From Mesorhabditis belari (lineage: Eukaryota; Nematoda; Chromadorea; Rhabditida; Rhabditidae), in the NCBI GenBank assembly GCA_958450365.1, contig CAUEEP010000724.1:1331001-1395000 (forward strand): a DNA stretch of 64,000 nucleotides, written 5' to 3'. The position numbers and the translations under genes were made by a program. Position 1 is the first letter of the stretch. Each line of letters opens with the position of its first letter. Shown piece after piece: positions 60,386-64,000 of the stretch. The notes under the pieces were generated by a model. The model did not search any database. It saw only the letters and a program-made list of their open reading frames with translations, and had not been told where the DNA came from.

Positions 60386-63300
60386 ATGACGAAGCTTCAA
60401 CTCCCGCAAACCGTTCAAGACGCTAAAGCGATGTATGTTCATTTTGGGTTTTTTTCGAATTTAGAACCAGGTGCACGTCAGTTTCCTTTTCAGTAATTCA
60501 GTAGTCCTTTTCAGTAACTTTTCAGTAGATCACGAAGTATTTAAAACAATAAAAATGAATCTCCATACTCGATTTAGTAAAATGTTTGTGATTCGGAAAT
60601 TAAAGCTTTTAGAATTTCGTGCCTTTCCCTAGTTAGCATAAAAATTTTCATTCTTCTGAGTTTAGGACAAGGTCAAAAACTACCGTAAATACTGCAATAG
60701 TATCCCACCCCTCCTCGTACAGTCGCGTAGTCGCAAGTCGCAAAAGTTTTTTTAGTATTTCATCTTTTTCAAAGCACTCGTACTTCCAAAAAATGCGTCT
60801 TTGGTATCAAAAAATAGCCCTGAATTTTAGCTATCTTTTGATACCTAAGCGAGGATTGTAGCTTAAACCAGTGTCGAGAAAAACTCGTCCAAAGCTAGAC
60901 TACGCAACGCTCCGCCTCAAAAACGAGCAAAAATCGCCGCTTTTTTTTTGCCACTTTTCAATCATTTTTTTTCTAAACACTCGTGAATGCTAAAAATATG
61001 TGTTATATCTTAAAAAAACCCCCATTTTCTCTACTTTAATTTGACACTCAAGCGCTCAAAGAGAAACGTACTGGTGTCAAGATATGAGCTTTTATTTGAG
61101 AGTAAACTTAGACGACGGCTTTTGGGGGCTTTTGGGGGCTTATGGGGGCTTATGGGGGCTTTTGTTCTTCTATTTATGATAGGTTTAAGTTCTATTGAAC
61201 TTGAATTGAAATTGAACTATTTGTATGGAAATTGCTCAATTTCAGTGAGGTTACTGTTGAGTCTAAACGTCGCGGATGTTTGCTCGAGTCGATCATCGTC
61301 ATCACTTTGCTTTCCCTGTTTCTACTCATGAGCGGATGTTGCTACAAAATGTTCGTTTTATTCAAAATTTTGACAGCAAACTATCAGTTTAGTCGAATTT
61401 CAGAGCAAACTATCAATTTAATAAAGTTCTAGAGCTCAACAATTCCCCCAATTTCTCAATTGTGACCATTTTCTCAATTCCAAGTGACCATTTTTCTAGG
61501 TACATCGAGGAAAAAGGCATCTCAGAATTGGAAACCATAAAGACGAAGAACCCTACCTTTGAAGTCAATCAGGTAAACAAATTACTGTAAATACTGTAAT
61601 AATACCCCGCCCTCATAATGACGGTGCGGAGCGTTGTGTAGTCTAGCTTTGAACGAGTTTTTCTCGACACTGGTTTATGCTACAACCCTCGCTTAGGTTT
61701 CAAAAAATAGCCCTGAATTTCAGCTATCTTTTGATGCCTATGCGAGGATTGTAGCAAAAACCAGTGTCTAGAAAAACGCGTCTAAAGCTAGACTACGCAA
61801 CGCTCCGCCCGTCATTATGGGGGTGGGGTATTACAGTATTTACGGTAGGTGTACTTTGAACGTCCCGTTCTCCGCACTCCTGGTTGTAGCCAAGCGCGCT
61901 GCCGACTGCGCCACAGCGACACAAGCGACACAAGCGACGAGACCAGAAAACCAGCTGTTAACCGGCTTTTTCGGCTTTTCGGTCTCCATAATGACGAGCG
62001 TACAGTCGCGTAGTCTAAGTTTAAACGTCCCGTTCTCCGTGCTGGTTTAAGCTACAGTGTGCTACATGGTGTCAAATGATATCCCTTGAAATCTAGTATT
62101 TTTTGGTACCAAAAGTGTAGTTAGGAAAGGTCTAGAAGCTGAGAATAAGATGATTTTCAAAAAAAAAGCTAGACTACGCGACTGTACGAGTGGGTGAAGT
62201 TAGACTACGCGACTGTACGATTCTATTAGAGTATTTACGGTAGCTATTCCCCAAATTTTCAGGACATTCAAATTACGGTGAACTTTTTTGAGAATCTCGA
62301 CGAATTCGAAGAGAATGATGAGGGAAATGATGGAAATGCGGGAAACGATTTGGATGAGAACGAGGTGAGCTTAGAAGATTTGTACACGAAAACTAAACTT
62401 CGTAAAGCTAGCTCACGTAAAGCTAGCTTTATCGGTCTGGAAAAGTGTCCTGGCTTAACTGTAGAAGATTGTGGGGCATTTGATACACGCCCGCCTCTTC
62501 GCCATTGGCAATCTAACTTTGAGCTCAATTATCTTGGTGTTGGGCTGTCCAATTTATAAATTCTTGGTATCATTAGATGCGGCAAGTCTTTCTCTATCGA
62601 CTGGTACAAAAATTATTTAATTTGGACAGTCCAACACTAAGATATTTGAGTTTAAAGTCGGATTGCCAATGGCAAAACTTTGAGCTCAAATTTCTTGGGG
62701 TTGGGCTGTCCAATTTATAAATTCTTGGTATCATTAGATTCGCCAAGTCTTTCTCTATCGACTGGTACAAAAACTATTTCAATTGGACCACCCAACACCA
62801 AGATATTTGAGTTCAAAGTTGGATTGCCAATGGCAAAGGGGTGGGGTCAATCAAATATCCGATTACCACCTTAAAAATAGGGATTTTTCAAGGGGTTTCA
62901 AGGGTTTTCAAACCTTCATTTCTTTTTTTTGCTCATTATAATCACAGTTTAGCACTTTATTTGTTAGCAAAATCATTTAAAAATGAAAAGAAATGTACAT
63001 TTCTTTAGGCCTTTTTGAAAAATTCCCTTTTCTACGGGAGCTGGTGGTAAAAAAGTACAAGTCAGTACAAGTCAGCGTCACGATTAACCTTTCGGCAGTT
63101 AAGATTTCTATGGGTTTCTTATTCTAATTGAATACAGAATCAAATTATCTACATTTTGCACACTTTGGGATCACTTAAAACAGAAAAGAATGTCGAGAAA
63201 AGCTCAGTTAACCTCTTTTTGAGCCCTTTTTCGTTTCTTTTTTGGCATTTTCCCATTCCAGATTTGTTCTAAATGGGTTCAATGGGTCTAAATGGGTCCA

Positions 63301-63822
63301 GCAGAGCTTATATAGCCATTTTACATAGCTATCAGATGGCTATATAAGCTATAAGCTCTATAAGCTATAAGCTATAAGCTATAAGCTATATAAGCTACAG
63401 TACTGGACAATGAAATATGATATTTGAAAAACGATCGTCACTTTCGCGCGTCTGTAACTCCCTTGTCTTTGAGTTTAAACTATTAGTGTTATACATTTTC
63501 TGAAAGCTCTTTTCAAGGGCTACACAATGGTAATATTAATATTTAGAAATACGGCAAAGACAAGGGAGTTACAGACGTGCGAAAGTGACGATCATTTTTC
63601 AAATATCATATTTCATTGTCCAGTAGTGTATATAAGTAATTTAGTGCTATCAAAGCCTCGTATTTTCTCTTTATCACTCTCAGAAAACGGGAAAATCATT
63701 GCTTTGAAGTAAAGAAATAAATTCAGGACGATGAAGCTGAAGTTCATGAGAAATTTGTGGTGAATGAGAATGGTGAAAGAGATGGGGAGGATGATTGGTG
63801 GAATGTTGAGAAGGATGCTGAG
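60386..63822 (+). CDS. Acidic protein of unknown function, 5' part (partial, runs off the right edge)
   Basis: Four exons join in phase: 60386-60432 (MTKLQLPQTVQDAKA), 61500-61572 (YIEEKGISELETIKTKNPTF), 62263-62364 (ITVNFFENLDEFEENDEGND) and 63727-63822 (HEKFVVNENGERDGEDDWWN). Each boundary is a proper GT...AG pair and the last exon ends at a GTGAGT donor. The product so far is 106 residues, highly acidic in the second half (N/D/E/G-rich), with no domain recognised. It could be a linker/acidic region of a larger nuclear protein. Introns carry several fold-back elements, including A-family copies. The rest lies beyond the window. Confidence 0.6.
60681..60920. mobile_element. Fold-back MITE, family A copy 4 (right end truncated)
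   Basis: Left end 'taccgtaaatactgcaatag' and internal 'acagtcgcgtagtcgcaag'. The right arm stops at 'gactacgcaacgctccgcct' without the terminal 'ttacggta'. It lies in intron 1 of the acidic-protein gene. Confidence 0.8.
61583..61847. mobile_element. Fold-back MITE, family A copy 5
   Basis: Inverted ends 'tactgtaaatactgtaataa' and 'ggtattacagtatttacggta'. Strong inner pairing of 'gtctagctttgaacgag' and 'cgcgtctaaagctagac'. The arms carry 'ccctgaatttcagctatctt'. Complete copy in intron 2 of the acidic-protein gene. Confidence 0.9.
61987..62243. mobile_element. Fold-back MITE, family A copy 6 (uninterrupted; empty mariner site)
   Basis: Left 'cataatgacgagcgtacagt' and right 'gagtatttacggta', with one extra 'agactacgcgactgtacga' unit at the right. 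Positions 62041-62140 match both flanks of the mariner insertion at 50953-51464; the target TA is at 62094-62095 inside 'gaaatctagtattttttggt'. Confidence 0.9.
62476..62838. mobile_element. Two tandem fold-back copies of the 'ccattggcaatcta' family
   Basis: The first copy, about 62476-62662, has arms 'gccattggcaatctaacttt' and 'gattgccaatggcaaaac'. The second, 62665-62838, reuses the same order and ends 'ttggattgccaatggcaaag'. Both have 'gtctttctctatcgactggt' in the centre. They lie in the intron after exon 3 of the acidic-protein gene. Confidence 0.85.
63100..63255. repeat. Fragment of the 20-kb-region repeat, inverted
   Basis: The reverse complement of 'gctcagttaacctctttttg' and 'tctacattttgcacactttg' occurs at about 20120-20190 in the other orientation. 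It is a partial copy of the element interrupted at 19298-20270. Confidence 0.65.
63404..63632. mobile_element. Fold-back element 'acagtactggacaatgaaat'
   Basis: The left arm 'ctggacaatgaaatatgata' with 'cgatcgtcactttcgcgcgt' pairs with the right arm 'acgtgcgaaagtgacgatca' and 'atcatatttcattgtccag'. 'ctcccttgtctttg' and 'aagacaagggagtta' pair next. Flanks are TACAG and AGTGTA. A 'gctataagctata' cluster lies just to its left (63345-63400). Confidence 0.85.
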
Positions 63823-63899
63823 GTGAGTTTTGAAAAAGTAAAGATAAAACTGTAAAGACCTTAAGCTATATTTGAACTTTTCCAATTCATATCAAAAAT

Positions 63900-63907
63900 T
63901 TTAAAAA

Positions 63908-63946
<39 letters not shown>

Positions 63947-64000
63947 ATAAATATTTTTTAAAAAAAAAGGTTTTTTTTTAAATTAATTTTAAAAAAATTT
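63900..64000. other. A/T homopolymer block at the window end
   Basis: Runs of T (about 18), then A (about 21), then mixed A/T with almost no G or C. This is unlike any other part of the window and probably a low-quality sequence or contig end rather than biology. Confidence 0.7.

Overview
The window looks like nuclear DNA of a rhabditid-type nematode. Genes are split into many short exons by introns often of only 40-60 bp with TTTTAG or TTTCAG acceptors. Several start codons sit just after an acceptor-like TTTTAG/TTTCAG, as expected for spliced-leader trans-splicing. The proteins are recognisably nematode or metazoan: LIN-52, CPSF-3, a thioredoxin-PNGase fusion, RAB-2/UNC-108, an Atos homolog and an RNF145-like ligase. 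The exact species cannot be named from the sequence. Identifications rest on translated exons that I spliced by eye and compared with remembered family consensus; no search was run.

Layout. 1-9.2 kb: GC-rich and other tandem arrays, two mobile-element types, and on the minus strand scattered in-frame exons of one large helical protein that I cannot name. 9.3-11.8 kb: a decayed Tc1-like element and AT-rich arrays. 11.8-17.3 kb: mrps-18C (-), lin-52 (+) and cpsf-3 (-). 18.1-19.0 kb: an unrecognised minus-strand gene. 19.3-20.3 kb: nested repeats. 20.7-23.1 kb: a plus-strand coiled-coil/proline-rich protein gene. 24.7-25.2 kb: a mariner-type MITE. 26.6-34.1 kb: an Atos homolog (-) downstream of mrpl-19 (-), spaced like an operon. 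35.3-41.1 kb: rnf-145 (-), whose RING finger is split by a 2.6 kb intron that contains the whole rnf-113 gene on the other strand. 41.6-47.7 kb: png-1 (+) and an SDR dehydrogenase (+), again with operon-like spacing. 47.8-51.7 kb: an ELO fatty-acid elongase (-). 52.9-54.0 kb: mpc-2 (-). 55.5-57.1 kb: unc-108/rab-2 (-). 58-64 kb: mostly repeats around the exons of an acidic protein whose gene runs off the right edge. The last ~100 bp are A/T homopolymer and look like a contig end.

The gene products are mostly housekeeping: mitochondrial translation and pyruvate import, mRNA 3' processing and splicing, ER ubiquitin ligation and deglycosylation, lipid elongation, Rab trafficking and cell-cycle transcription. 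I see no single shared pathway. The striking feature is the density of fold-back (MITE-like) elements, many of them inside introns of these genes. One site is seen both empty and filled by a mariner derivative. The window also holds two different Tc1-like relics in which a minisatellite has expanded inside the transposase region.
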